From contig NZ_AXBI01000001.1 of the NCBI RefSeq assembly GCF_000473325.1, forward strand, positions 100,357-164,356: a stretch of DNA of 64,000 nucleotides, written 5' to 3'. Both the position numbers and the translations under genes were made by a program. The stretch is from Leisingera caerulea DSM 24564. GTDB taxonomy: Bacteria; Pseudomonadota; Alphaproteobacteria; Rhodobacterales; Rhodobacteraceae. Position 1 is the stretch's first letter; every line of letters starts with the position of its first letter. The notes beneath the pieces are model-generated. The model searched no databases, was not told the origin of the DNA, and saw only the letters and a program-made list of their open reading frames with translations. Shown piece by piece: positions 34,445-42,776 of the stretch.

Positions 34445-35927
34445 CGCTGAATTCCTCCCGCAGCTTGGGTTTGCAGACTTTGCCTGCAGCCGTGCGCGGG
34501 AAATCTTCAACGATCCTCACATGTGCAGGGACCTTGTACCCGGCAATCCGTTCCCGGCACCACGGGCGCAGGGTTTCAGGCTCAACGGTCTGGCCCGGGC
34601 GCAGCATCACGAAAGCCGCGCCTGCTTCCCCCCACATCTCATCCGGCACGCCGACAACCGCGGATTCAAGAATGGCAGGGTGGGCATTCAGCACCCGCTC
34701 GACTTCGGCGGGATGAACGTTTTCGCCGCCCGAGATGAACATGTCCTTGATGCGGTCGACGATGTAATAATAACCATCCGCGTCGCGCCGCGCGACATCG
34801 CCGGTGGCCAGCCAGCCATCCCCGGTAAGAGCCTTCTCCGTCGCTTCCGGGTTGCCGAAATATCCAGGCGTGACCCCTGGTCCGCGAACCTGCAGTTCGC
34901 CCGCCCCTTCGGTCCCATCCGCCACCCCGGCCAGACGAACGTCCACAAGGCTCTGTGATCTTCCGACGGATCCGATTTTCTCTGCCGCATTGGCCGGATC
35001 CATCAGGAAAACGGTCGGACCGGTTTCGGTCATCCCCATGCCGTTCAGCACATTAGCCCCCATTGAGCCGAAGAAGCGGATCAGCGGTTCCGGCAGCGGC
35101 GCCCCGCCGCAGCCGCAGCGGATCGAAGACCAATCCAGGTCTTCGATGCCCGGCATCAGCGACAGGGCCTGGTACACCGCCGGCACCGCGAAGAACTGGT
35201 TGATCCGCCCGGATGCCAGCAGGCCCTGGACCGCTTCGGCCTCGAATTTCGGCAGGATGGCTGAGCTGCCGCCGGTCAGGAAAACCGGCAAGGTGTACAG
35301 GTTGATACCTGCGGTGTGAAACAACGGCAGAAAGCACACCGCCCGGTCCGTTAATGCAATATCGATGGCCTGCCCGATGTTCACGGTATTGGCCCAGGCC
35401 ATGCGGGCCGTTTGGATGACCGCCTTGGGCAAGCCGGTGGTGCCGGAGGTGAACAGCAGGTACCACGGCCGGTCAGACGGCACGGGCGCCTGCAATGCCG
35501 GGCCGCCTTCCCTGATCCAGCCGCCAAGATCGTCCTCGATTGTCAGGACCGGCGCGCCAGCGCCCGCCGCGGCCTCGCGGGCAGTGTCCTGAAACTCCGC
35601 GTCCGTCAGCAGCAGTGAGATACCGGCCTGATCCAGGGTTTCCACCAATTCCGCTGCCGGCTGCCGCCAGTTCAGCGGGCACAAGATGACCCCGGTCTTC
35701 TGGCAGGCAAACAGCGCAATGAAGAACTCGACCCGGTTCTGGCAAATAATGGCAACGCGGTCGCCTTCGGCCAAGTTCCGCGCCCGGAAACCCGCCGCGA
35801 CGGCATTCGCCGCATCATTGATCTGGGCAAAGCTCCAGCCGCTGCCGGTCGCTGTATCGTGAAAGGCCAAGGCGCCGGGCGACATTTCCGCCCGTTTTGC
35901 CGCCATATCCGGGATCAAATCAAACAT
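34437..35927 (-). CDS. AMP-forming acyl-CoA synthetase (second)
   Basis: A 496-aa ANL-superfamily ligase. The P-loop is YLLFTSGTTGLPKAVIQTAR. TGDVARRDADGYYYIVDR is followed by IKDMFISGGENVHPAEVERV, and the C-terminal Lys lies in PRTAAGKVCKPKLREEF. It is first in a minus-strand operon with the two MaoC genes. Its presence beside another ligase at 30.3 kb suggests that two different acids, for example the parent compound and a ring or side-chain fragment, are activated. It begins 47 bp from the ISL3 copy 2 end. Confidence 0.9.
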   Translation of the reverse strand: MFDLIPDMAAKRAEMSPGALAFHDTATGSGWSFAQINDAANAVAAGFRARNLAEGDRVAIICQNRVEFFIALFACQKTGVILCPLNWRQPAAELVETLDQAGISLLLTDAEFQDTAREAAAGAGAPVLTIEDDLGGWIREGGPALQAPVPSDRPWYLLFTSGTTGLPKAVIQTARMAWANTVNIGQAIDIALTDRAVCFLPLFHTAGINLYTLPVFLTGGSSAILPKFEAEAVQGLLASGRINQFFAVPAVYQALSLMPGIEDLDWSSIRCGCGGAPLPEPLIRFFGSMGANVLNGMGMTETGPTVFLMDPANAAEKIGSVGRSQSLVDVRLAGVADGTEGAGELQVRGPGVTPGYFGNPEATEKALTGDGWLATGDVARRDADGYYYIVDRIKDMFISGGENVHPAEVERVLNAHPAILESAVVGVPDEMWGEAGAAFVMLRPGQTVEPETLRPWCRERIAGYKVPAHVRIVEDFPRTAAGKVCKPKLREEFSDD

Positions 35928-35974
35928 CGCACTTATCCGGTTGAATGAAGAAATTCTGCCATGCGCGACAGGGT

Positions 35975-37685
35975 GTCAATGAGCGTTCAAAACTGGCTCT
36001 GACTCAGTTTTGGTGCAACTTCGGCCTCCCTCAGATCAGAGCGCTTGAACGAGCCGCGCTTTGAGCAGGTCGATGTTCGCCCTTCCATACATCTGGCGTT
36101 TGAGCGTTTTGAGGCGGTTAATCTGCCCTTCAGTCTGCCCGTTCGACCATGGTTCCCGAAGCGCCGCGGCGACCGCTGCCTGATCTCGCCGCAGCCCGCG
36201 GGCAAAGGCACCGAGCAGCCCGTCTTCCGCTTCATTCAGCCATCCTTCCAGCGCGCCTTCGCGAGCATTGCGTACCATGTCCGTAAACCGGTCGGTCAGC
36301 CTTCGGGCTGTGGCGAGAGCAGGCAGCGAAGCTTCGATCCTTGCGACCTGGATGGCATCCGCCTTGCACAGATGATCCCGGCCCAGGGTCAGGAGGCGGG
36401 CAATCTTGCGCGCGGGCGGCGATTTTTCTGCTCCCGATGGCGCGGCCCGCCCGGCACGGCGCTGGCGCGTGGCCCATTCCCCGACGACGCGGAGGCTGCC
36501 CTGGAAACCATCGGCCCGCAGCCGGCGCCAGATTTCGGCGCCGTTCCGGCAGCCGCCCGCCCATTCCCGCTCCAGCCGCGGCAGCCAAGGAGTCAGACTG
36601 CTCTCACGGATGCGGAAAACATCCTCGCGTTCCCCGCGCAAAATCTGGCGGACGAGCTGGCGGCTGAGCCCTGTCTGGCGAACGATCCGCCGGATCGGTA
36701 CGCCATCATCAGCCATCTGGCGAACCATCCGGTTGGTTTGCTGGCGGCGCAGATAGCCTTCGTATTGCAGCTTTTCAGCGGCTGTCAGCAGCTTTGGGTC
36801 CAGTGTCTTTGCTCCGATCGCTTTGCGGATGGCAGGCATGTTACGCTGCACAGCGGCCAGGAAAGCTGTGCTCACGTTTTCTAACAGGTGCCAGCGGTCG
36901 GCAACCTGAACCGCTTTTGGCAAGGCCCGAGAGACGGCACCTCCATAGCCTCCGTTGCGGTCGCGGGCGACGACCTCAATCCCTGGACGGGCCCGCAGCC
37001 AGGCCTCGACCGTGGCCGGTTCCCGGTCCGGAAGGAGATCAATGACCCGGCGCCGCTCCAGATCGCAGATCAAAGTGCCGTATCGCTGCCCCTTTCGCCA
37101 AGCCCAATCGTCGATACCTATAACGCGGAGATCACTGTTTGAGGCCTCAGCCGTGTCCCGGATGCTGCGGAGGAAAGTATCCTTGCTGACCGGCAGCAGG
37201 AGCCGTGCGGCGAGCGCCTGTGCCGGACGCCCGCCGAGTGCCAGGCCGAGGTGCCGGACCAGTCCTTGCAGACGGGAGGTGCGCCGCGCATGTGGCCGGG
37301 TCACGTCCGCCGGAAACCGCTCGGCAAATATCTTGGCTGGGCAATGCAGAGCACGGCAGCGAAAGCGGCGAACCAGCAGGACCAGTTCCACCTTCCGGCC
37401 ATGCGCAGGAAGATCGGCAGGCCGTCGGCGGTACCTGCTGTGAACATGGCGTGAAGCCGTGCCGCAGCGCGGGCACGCCGCCGTGGCTTTGGCGGAACGC
37501 GAGTGGATCCGGACCGTGTTCCCAACAAGCTCAACCTGGTCGGCCTTGAGACCTGCTGGCAGGAAATCCCGCCGTGAAAACTGTGACGCCATCGGCAACC
37601 TCCTCCAAAACCTGCCAATATATAGCGCTTAGCAGGTTGGGCTGCACCAAATCTGCTTCAGAGCCAATTTTGCACGCCGATTCAC
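35975..37685 (-). mobile_element. ISL3-family insertion sequence, copy 2
   Basis: Identical to copy 1 from the inner GGCTCTGA (35995) to the right tip (37685). The left 28-bp terminus matches the right terminus at only 23 of 28 positions, unlike copy 1 where both are identical. It lies in the same orientation as copy 1, so the two form direct repeats. No 8-bp target duplication (GACAGGGT against ACTGATGC). The right tip abuts an IS110 tail. Confidence 0.9.
36036..37598 (-). CDS. ISL3-family transposase (copy 2)
   Basis: 520 aa, identical in protein sequence to the copy at 22331-23893, with the same zinc-ribbon, catalytic core and C-terminal WSNGQTEGQINRLKTLKRQ block. Identity extends through the non-coding flanks, indicating recent duplication or conversion. 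Confidence 0.95.
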   Translation of the reverse strand: MPMASQFSRRDFLPAGLKADQVELVGNTVRIHSRSAKATAACPRCGTASRHVHSRYRRRPADLPAHGRKVELVLLVRRFRCRALHCPAKIFAERFPADVTRPHARRTSRLQGLVRHLGLALGGRPAQALAARLLLPVSKDTFLRSIRDTAEASNSDLRVIGIDDWAWRKGQRYGTLICDLERRRVIDLLPDREPATVEAWLRARPGIEVVARDRNGGYGGAVSRALPKAVQVADRWHLLENVSTAFLAAVQRNMPAIRKAIGAKTLDPKLLTAAEKLQYEGYLRRQQTNRMVRQMADDGVPIRRIVRQTGLSRQLVRQILRGEREDVFRIRESSLTPWLPRLEREWAGGCRNGAEIWRRLRADGFQGSLRVVGEWATRQRRAGRAAPSGAEKSPPARKIARLLTLGRDHLCKADAIQVARIEASLPALATARRLTDRFTDMVRNAREGALEGWLNEAEDGLLGAFARGLRRDQAAVAAALREPWSNGQTEGQINRLKTLKRQMYGRANIDLLKARLVQAL

Positions 37686-37688
37686 ACT

Positions 37689-38003
37689 GATGCTTCGCAA
37701 TTCCGGTCTTCCCGCCATTTCGCGGTCTGGCTCGGGCTGGTCCCAAGACAGAACTCCTCAGGCGGCAGAGACCGGCTAGGTCGGATCACGAAGATGGGCG
37801 ATGGATATCTGCGTAAACTGCTTGTCGTGGGTGCTACCGCGGTTCTCAGACGTGTTGCCCATACGCAAACACAAATCGCTGAGTGGGTCCGGCGCTTGCT
37901 GGAGAAAAAGCCCGCCCGGTTGGTCAGCGTGGCGCTGGCGAATAAGACCGCCCGGATTGTCTGGGCCGTCATGTCGAAGAAGGAGGTTTACAAGCCGGCC
38001 TAA
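37689..38003 (+). pseudogene. IS110-family transposase, C-terminal fragment
   Basis: About 104 codons starting at the ISL3 border: RHFAVWLGLVPRQNSSGGRD, then KMGDGYLRKLLVVGATAVLR and ALANKTARIVWAVMSKKEVY, the conserved C-terminal (Tnp_IS116/IS110) region. The N-terminal RuvC-like domain is missing. A possible right-end stretch of that IS110 (38004-38157) follows before the IS3 insertion. It is of the same type as the N-terminal fragment at 41253. Confidence 0.85.
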
Positions 38004-38228
38004 GATTTCGGGGCGCTTGAGAAACGCTCCATACGAGTTGCAAGGGCAATTGCTGTGATGATGACATTTGGTGCCGCAGCCGGAACACCCCGCGGCTTTG
38101 TCAGGGCGTCATAGCCCGGCAACTTGATAGGGACCCAGCTTGCGGACTTCATCAGGGCCAGTGACCTGCCCCCCGCAAAATCCCTCACCATGAAGTAGAG
38201 TCTGCCCAACCTATGTAGGAGCAGACGA

Positions 38229-38492
38229 ATGCGGAAGAGCCGTTTCACCGAGGCGCAAATCATCGGGATGATCAAAGAGCAGGAAGCCGGGATGCCGACA
38301 GCGGAGGTGTGCCGCCGGCACGGCCTGAGCCCGGCGACTTTTTACAAGCTGAAGTCCAAGTATGGCGGCATGGAGGTATCGGAGGCCGCGCGGCTGAAGG
38401 CGCTGGAAGATGAGAATGCCAAGCTGAAGCGGCTGCTGGCAGACACGATGCTCGACAACGTGGTTTTGAAAGACCTGCTGGGAAAAAGCTGA
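38229..38492 (+). CDS. IS3-family transposase OrfA
   Basis: An 87-aa HTH protein, RKSRFTEAQIIGMIKEQEAG followed by PTAEVCRRHGLSPATFYKLK, then a leucine-zipper-like region (ALEDENAKLKRLLADTMLDN). It is the DNA-binding half of the OrfAB transposase. It ends at the slippery sequence near 38480. Confidence 0.93.
   Translation: MRKSRFTEAQIIGMIKEQEAGMPTAEVCRRHGLSPATFYKLKSKYGGMEVSEAARLKALEDENAKLKRLLADTMLDNVVLKDLLGKS
38480..38486 (+). promoter_or_regulatory. Programmed -1 frameshift heptamer of the IS3 element
   Basis: G GGA AAA in the orfA frame is a canonical X XXY YYZ slippery heptamer located four codons before the orfA stop. Slipping by -1 joins the frame to LTTPKERREAALNAMRDHDL and on into orfB, giving the OrfAB fusion. 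Confidence 0.75.
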
Positions 38493-38530
38493 CGACACCG
38501 AAAGAGCGGCGAGAGGCAGCGCTCAATGCA

Positions 38531-39388
38531 ATGCGGGATCATGACCTCTCGCAGCGCAGGGCCTGCCGGCTTGTCGGTGTCGACCCCAAGACGGTCCGGC
38601 GCGAACGCCCGCCCGACCATCCCGAGATCCGCCAGGAGATGAAAGAGATCGCTGGCAAACGCCGCCGGTTCGGCTACCGGAGGATCGGCGTGCTGCTTGA
38701 GCGCAAAGGCATGATCATGAACCACAAAAAACTGTACCGCCTCTACCGCGAAGAAGGCCTCGCGGTGAAGCGGCGGCGGGGCCGCAAACGCGCCCGGGGC
38801 TCGCGAACGCCGATGCCCGAAACCACGCAGCCCAACCAGCGCTGGTCCCTGGACTTCCTGGCGGATAGCTTCGGCGCGTCGCGGAAATTCCGCATTCTGG
38901 CCGTGAACGATGACTGCTGCCGGGAAAACCTGTGCCTGGCCGCGGACACCAGCATTTCAGGTGAGCGCGTTGCCCGGGAGCTGGACGCGCTCGTCCGGAT
39001 CTACGGAAAGCCTGCTTGCATTGTCAGCGACAACGGCACGGAATTCACCAGCCGGGCAATCCTGAAATGGGCCTACAGGAACGGCGTGGATTGGCATTAC
39101 ATCGACCCCGGAAAACCGCAGCAGAATGCATTCATCGAGTCATTCAACGGCAGCCTGCGGGACGAGCTTCTCAATGAAGAACTGTTCGATACCCTGGACG
39201 ATGCCCGCCGCAAGCTGGCGCTGTGGCGCTACGATTACAACAACGTCAGGCCGCACTCTTCGCTGGGGAACAGAACACCAAAGCAAGCGCGGCAGGCGCT
39301 TGAGCTATTTGAGGGCTCCGCGCCTGCCGCGCTTGCCAAGCCCGAGACCGACGATTACCAAAACCAAACCCGCAGACTCTCCTCATGA
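38531..39388 (+). CDS. IS3-family transposase OrfB (integrase core)
   Basis: 285 aa from the internal ATG; the natural product is probably the OrfAB frameshift fusion. The rve core shows WSLDFLADSFGASRKFRILA (first Asp), CIVSDNGTEFTSRAI (second Asp) and PQQNAFIESFNGSLRDE (Glu), followed by YNNVRPHSSLGNRTPKQ. All catalytic residues are present. Confidence 0.93.
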   Translation: MRDHDLSQRRACRLVGVDPKTVRRERPPDHPEIRQEMKEIAGKRRRFGYRRIGVLLERKGMIMNHKKLYRLYREEGLAVKRRRGRKRARGSRTPMPETTQPNQRWSLDFLADSFGASRKFRILAVNDDCCRENLCLAADTSISGERVARELDALVRIYGKPACIVSDNGTEFTSRAILKWAYRNGVDWHYIDPGKPQQNAFIESFNGSLRDELLNEELFDTLDDARRKLALWRYDYNNVRPHSSLGNRTPKQARQALELFEGSAPAALAKPETDDYQNQTRRLSS

Positions 39389-39526
39389 GCGAGGGACCAA
39401 CGGGGGGCAGGTCACCAGCGGTCGAACGTGCCGCGCAAATAGGCCGGACAAATGACCGCTACGCATAAAGATCAAAATCACAAAGAAAACCCTTGCAAAA
39501 CAGGAGCTGTCCACAAATGACAAAGC

Positions 39527-39640
39527 CCGCCCTCCTCTTCATAGCCGGATATGCCGCAGGCATCTGCGCGGCAGGCGAGATCTTCCAGAGCTTGCTTGTA
39601 CCGCTCAATGGGCACGTGCAGTCTGGAAGAGAATGCTTGT
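39527..39640 (-). pseudogene. 5' fragment of the 121-aa hypothetical gene (left arm)
   Basis: From the ATG at 39640 the minus strand encodes FSSRLHVPIERYKQALEDLA and RADACGISGYEEEGG, matching the first 44 or so residues of the gene at 44620, then diverges at about 39527. The rest is missing. The stretch 39419-39526 next to the IS3 element holds nothing recognised. Confidence 0.65.
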
Positions 39641-39691
39641 GAACCGGGCATCATCTATCCCGCAGATTTCACCGATAATGACGCCGCCTGC

Positions 39692-40315
39692 TCAGTGTTT
39701 CGCCAATAGGTTTTCAACGCTTCCAATCAGTTCGTCGTTATACGCGCTGTAGCGGAATTCATCATAGAGAGCTTGCGCAACGTCCCGGTCATATTCTGCA
39801 TTCACACCGAGAAGAATATGCTCGGCGAGGAACAAGGCCGCATTCCCCCAACCGGACAATGCGGCATTCAATAGGTAAACGGTGCCAACATAAGGATTTT
39901 TTGCGGTTCCTTCGCCTCGAAGCAACTTGATCCCATAATTGGTCATCGCGATGGGGTACCCCTGTTCTGCACCGCGCTTGTACAGGCTCGTGACCAGTTC
40001 AGGGTTGTTCTGATAGTAGTGGCAGTGCCGTTTTCCGTACAGCCATCCGAGAGCGGTATTCGCCGTTGCATTTCCCAGAGCCGCAGCCGCCTCAAGTTTG
40101 CCATGCGCAACTTCATTGCCCTCGCAAGCACTGTTCGCGAGTTCATTGGAAAACTGCCGCTGCTCTTGGAACTCAAAGATCTCAATCCCGGAATGTACCA
40201 GGTTAGCGCTGTCAGATCTGACGACGGCCCAATAGATATCGCTCTTAGTCGGATCAGCGCAGGCGGCAAATGGCGCGCTGAGAAATGTCAGAAACAAAAT
40301 CAAATTTTTTAACAT
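39692..40315 (-). CDS. Secreted Sel1-like repeat protein (left-arm copy)
   Basis: A 207-aa protein with an N-terminal Sec signal (LKNLILFLTFLSAPFAACA). The mature part has Sel1/TPR-like repeats: AAAALGNATANTALGWLYGK and GAEQGYPIAMTNYGIKLLRG, then LNAALSGWGNAALFLAEHIL. Sel1 repeats mediate protein contacts, so a periplasmic or exported adaptor role is possible. It is 197 of 207 identical to the copy at 43959. An ATG two codons upstream (40321) is also possible. Function unknown. Confidence 0.75.
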   Translation of the reverse strand: MLKNLILFLTFLSAPFAACADPTKSDIYWAVVRSDSANLVHSGIEIFEFQEQRQFSNELANSACEGNEVAHGKLEAAAALGNATANTALGWLYGKRHCHYYQNNPELVTSLYKRGAEQGYPIAMTNYGIKLLRGEGTAKNPYVGTVYLLNAALSGWGNAALFLAEHILLGVNAEYDRDVAQALYDEFRYSAYNDELIGSVENLLAKH

Positions 40316-40452
40316 TTTCAAGTTCCTATCTGATGTTTGCGTTGTCCAAGCTGTACCTGCTGGTATGCTGCAAGAATAGCGTGCTGCAAAATTAGCGGGT
40401 CACTTAGGAGTTTGGAAATTCACTGCTGTGGCGCCTTCCAGAGTGCCCCGAC

Positions 40453-40932
40453 CTATTCCGCGGCCTCCAAACATTTTGACAACCTTCGAACTCCGTCCCG
40501 ATCCTCCAGTATGTAAAACCCTTGATGGTCTCCATTCACCGAAAAGGTTTTCTCCTCGCCGGTCTGAGGATCCGTGTATGCAATCGCCAGAATGAAGTTC
40601 AAAGGGCCGCTCGAGGGACCAAAAAAGGCTTTAGGGTGGAAGATGCCGGTTGCCTCATGCTGATCCACAAGCACCCGTGTTTCGTTCTCGGCGGACGCGC
40701 CGGAGAGCTCGATGCCTTCCATCGTCGCGCAAGCCAATGCATAGCGTCCATCAAGCCTGGATAGATCGAAGTCATCGGCGAATTGAGGGAGCAAATGTGT
40801 CAGCCCCTCGCAAAAATCATCAGCGTCTTGAGAAAAAGACAATCCGCAGCGGTTCTCCTCCTCCGCGTGCGCGGTTTTCAAAAAGCCAAGAACTGCAAGG
40901 CAAGTCAGTAGAGTGGTCTTCAATTTTAGCAT
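40453..40932 (-). CDS. Secreted hypothetical protein, 159 aa (left-arm copy)
   Basis: It begins MLKLKTTLLTCLAVLGFLKT followed by AHA, a Sec signal peptide. The mature part is acidic with four Cys and the conserved stretch GASAENETRVLVDQHEATGI; no known domain was recognised. It is 143 of 159 identical to the copy at 43333. A longer open frame to 41142 has no signal peptide logic and reads through the conserved upstream region. It lies about 140 bp upstream of the Sel1-repeat gene on the same strand in both arms. Confidence 0.7.
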   Translation of the reverse strand: MLKLKTTLLTCLAVLGFLKTAHAEEENRCGLSFSQDADDFCEGLTHLLPQFADDFDLSRLDGRYALACATMEGIELSGASAENETRVLVDQHEATGIFHPKAFFGPSSGPLNFILAIAYTDPQTGEEKTFSVNGDHQGFYILEDRDGVRRLSKCLEAAE

Positions 40933-41252
40933 CCTTGAGAAACATGACGGGTAGGGTAAATGCTGGGGACGACGCCCGCTTAATATGTACTTTGGGATAC
41001 TAACCTTACATAGTTGCGTCCGGCAACGCTCGCCACACGGCGAGATGGTGGTACTCTGTTTTGGCGATCTTATCCGGTCTTGACCTGTCTGGGTAGCCGG
41101 GTCCGGAGAGTTTACTGTTCCTAAACGGGTGATCAGCCCCACTTGAGTGATCCAAATTGAAAGTTAGTGATGGCGTGGATGCCCCCGCCTAACGGCATCG
41201 CAGTGTGCCAAGGTGATGTTCTGCAGAATGTCACTTCGTAGGAGGAGCATCC

Positions 41253-41510
41253 ATGACTGAAGTTAGCACTATAGGCGTCGATCTGGCAAAGAACGTGTTC
41301 CAGCTCCACGGCGCTCGCGCAGATGGCTCAGTTGCTTTTCGCAAGAAATTGAACCGGGCGCAGTTCCTCAATTTTCTCGCCCAACATCCTCGATGTGTTG
41401 TTGCCATGGAGGCTTGTGCTACGGCGCACAATTGGGGGCGTCAAATTACAGAACTGGGCCATGAAGTTAAGCTCATCGCGCCCATATACGTAAAACCCTT
41501 TGTCAAATAA
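41253..41510 (+). pseudogene. IS110-family transposase, N-terminal fragment
   Basis: The first 85 codons of an IS110 transposase: STIGVDLAKNVFQLHGARAD (first catalytic Asp), VVAMEACATAHNWGRQI (Glu) and LGHEVKLIAPIYVKPFVK, ending in a stop exactly where the DEDD domain should continue. It is preceded by the usual GGAGGAGCATCC leader. It fits the same IS110 type as the C-terminal piece at 37689, but the two lie in permuted order. Confidence 0.85.
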
Positions 41511-41543
41511 TGGAGAGGTGATCATTACTTGACTAGGACTAAC

Positions 41544-41565
41544 CCGCTCCGCCATGGCGGAGCGG
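41544..41565. repeat. 22-bp perfect palindrome
   Basis: CCGCTCCGCCA followed immediately by its exact complement TGGCGGAGCGG. It lies 90 bp upstream of the integrase gene and just after the IS110 fragment. It may be a terminal structure of the IS91-like element or a dimeric operator. Confidence 0.6.
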
Positions 41566-41654
41566 CAGAGATGTCATGTATTCAGTGGGAGCCACATCTG
41601 CGAGAAAATGGAACGGCTTTTGCAAGCCCATTCCTTCGGACAGAGGAGCTCATC

Positions 41655-42536
41655 ATGACCCAACTTCGCCAGCGCATGCGCGCGGACATGCAGGTGCGCA
41701 ATCTTGCTCTTAACACCCAGCTCTCGTATTTGCAGCAGGTATCGTTGTTTGCACGTCACTTTGGCAAGCCACCAGACTTGCTCGGCCGTGAGGACGTCAG
41801 AACCTATCAGATTTATCTGACCAACGAGAAGAAGCTGACACCAGGCTCGATCCACATCGCCATTGCGGCGCTGCGCTTCCTCTACAAGGTGACGCTCAAG
41901 AGGGACTGGGTGCCAGAAGAGGCCCTTCCGCTTCCCAAAAAGCCGCAGAAGCTGCCGATCATCCTCAGCCCCGGCGAAGTGCAGCATTTCCTCAACTGCG
42001 TTTTCAACGTTAAACATCACGCCATCCTGACCACCTGCTATGCCGCCGGCTTGCGCATCTCGGAAGCCGTGCACCTGAAGGCGGCTGACATTGACAGCCA
42101 GAGAATGGTCGTCCGTGTCGAGCAGGGCAAAGGCCGGAAGGACCGCTATGTGATGCTGTCGCCCAAGCTTTTGGAGATCCTTCGCAATTACTGGAAGATG
42201 CGGAAGCCGAAGGAATGGCTTTTCCCCGGCGATCGCGCCGGCCGACCGATCACCAGGGACGCGGTGGGACAGGCCTGTACAAAAGCGCACGAGCGCTCGC
42301 GTTTGTCCAAACCCGTGACGCCGCACAGCTTGCGGCACGCCTTCGCTGTCCATCTCCTGGAGGCCGGAGCCGACGTGCGCACCATCCAGCTGTTGCTTGG
42401 TCACCGCAGCCTTGCGACCACCGCTCATTACCTGCGCATCGCCACCAACAAGGTCTGTGCCACCTCGAGTCCGTTCGAGCTTTTGCCGCGTCCGGCGCCC
42501 TCCCCGCTGCCGCCCGCCAAGCCTGAATACTTCTGA
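41655..42536 (+). CDS. Tyrosine recombinase/integrase of an IS91-type element
   Basis: A 293-aa phage-integrase-family protein. It has an N-terminal SAM-like core-binding domain (RNLALNTQLSYLQQVSLFAR) and a catalytic domain with CYAAGLRISEAVHLKAADID (Arg), KGRKDRYVMLSPKL (Lys), PHSLRHAFAVHLLEAG (His-x-x-Arg) and LLGHRSLATTAHYLRI (His and Tyr). It is followed 10 bp later by an IS91-type transposase start, the common arrangement of integrase plus TnpA. The start ATG at 41655 matches the family. It appears intact. Confidence 0.9.
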   Translation: MTQLRQRMRADMQVRNLALNTQLSYLQQVSLFARHFGKPPDLLGREDVRTYQIYLTNEKKLTPGSIHIAIAALRFLYKVTLKRDWVPEEALPLPKKPQKLPIILSPGEVQHFLNCVFNVKHHAILTTCYAAGLRISEAVHLKAADIDSQRMVVRVEQGKGRKDRYVMLSPKLLEILRNYWKMRKPKEWLFPGDRAGRPITRDAVGQACTKAHERSRLSKPVTPHSLRHAFAVHLLEAGADVRTIQLLLGHRSLATTAHYLRIATNKVCATSSPFELLPRPAPSPLPPAKPEYF

Positions 42537-42546
42537 GGTCCCGGCG

Positions 42547-42735
42547 ATGCCCCGTTCGGGGCCGGAAGTGGCGGACATTTTCCGTCGCTACGGCGAAGCC
42601 TACCGTGCCCGGCACTCATCTCTGTCGACCGCCCAGCAGCGCGTCATGACGGCAATCGAACTGTGCCGGACCGCCGCGCTCGGCGGCCATGTCGAGCAAT
42701 GCGATCACTGCGGACATAGCCGTATCGCTTTCAAC
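42547..42735 (+). pseudogene. IS91-family transposase, N-terminal fragment
   Basis: The first 63 codons of an IS91/IS801-type Y2 transposase: EVADIFRRYGEAYRARHSSL and VMTAIELCRTAALGGHVEQC, then DHCGHSRIAFN, the beginning of its zinc-binding domain. Homology stops at 42735, where an IS6-end-like sequence begins. The HUH and Tyr motifs are lost. Confidence 0.85.
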
Positions 42736-42755
42736 GGCATTGCCAACTTATTTGC
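42736..42755 (-). repeat. IS6-end-like 20-bp remnant
   Basis: GGCATTGCCAACTTATTTGC matches 18 of 20 bases of the IS6 right-end sequence found at 20979. It lies exactly at the point where the IS91 transposase is truncated. Confidence 0.5.
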
Positions 42756-42776
42756 ACCCGGCTGAATGCGAAAGGC

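Larger units (their letters stand above)
38162..39414 (+). mobile_element. Complete IS3-family insertion sequence
   Basis: 1253 bp with inverted repeats starting TGACCTGCCCCCCG at 38162, the complement CGGGGGGCAGGTCA ending at 39414. It is flanked by a 4-bp direct repeat CCAG (38158-38161 and 39415-39418). It carries orfA and orfB with a -1 frameshift signal. It looks intact and is the only element here with a plausible target duplication. Confidence 0.9.
39527..41126 (-). repeat. Left arm of a large imperfect inverted duplication
   Basis: About 1.6 kb whose reverse complement matches 43139-44743. It contains diverged copies of the Sel1-repeat gene, the 159-aa secreted protein gene and the start of the 121-aa protein gene. 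Similarity ends inward at CTGTTCCTAAAC (about 41126) and outward at about 39527, inside the 121-aa gene. The encoded proteins differ at 16 of 159 and 10 of 207 positions, so the duplication is not recent. Base composition is AT-richer than the flanks. Confidence 0.85.

Noticed and set aside
22262..37693. Target-site duplication proving a composite ISL3 transposon
   Set aside because: The outer and inner 8-bp flanks of both copies were compared and none match.
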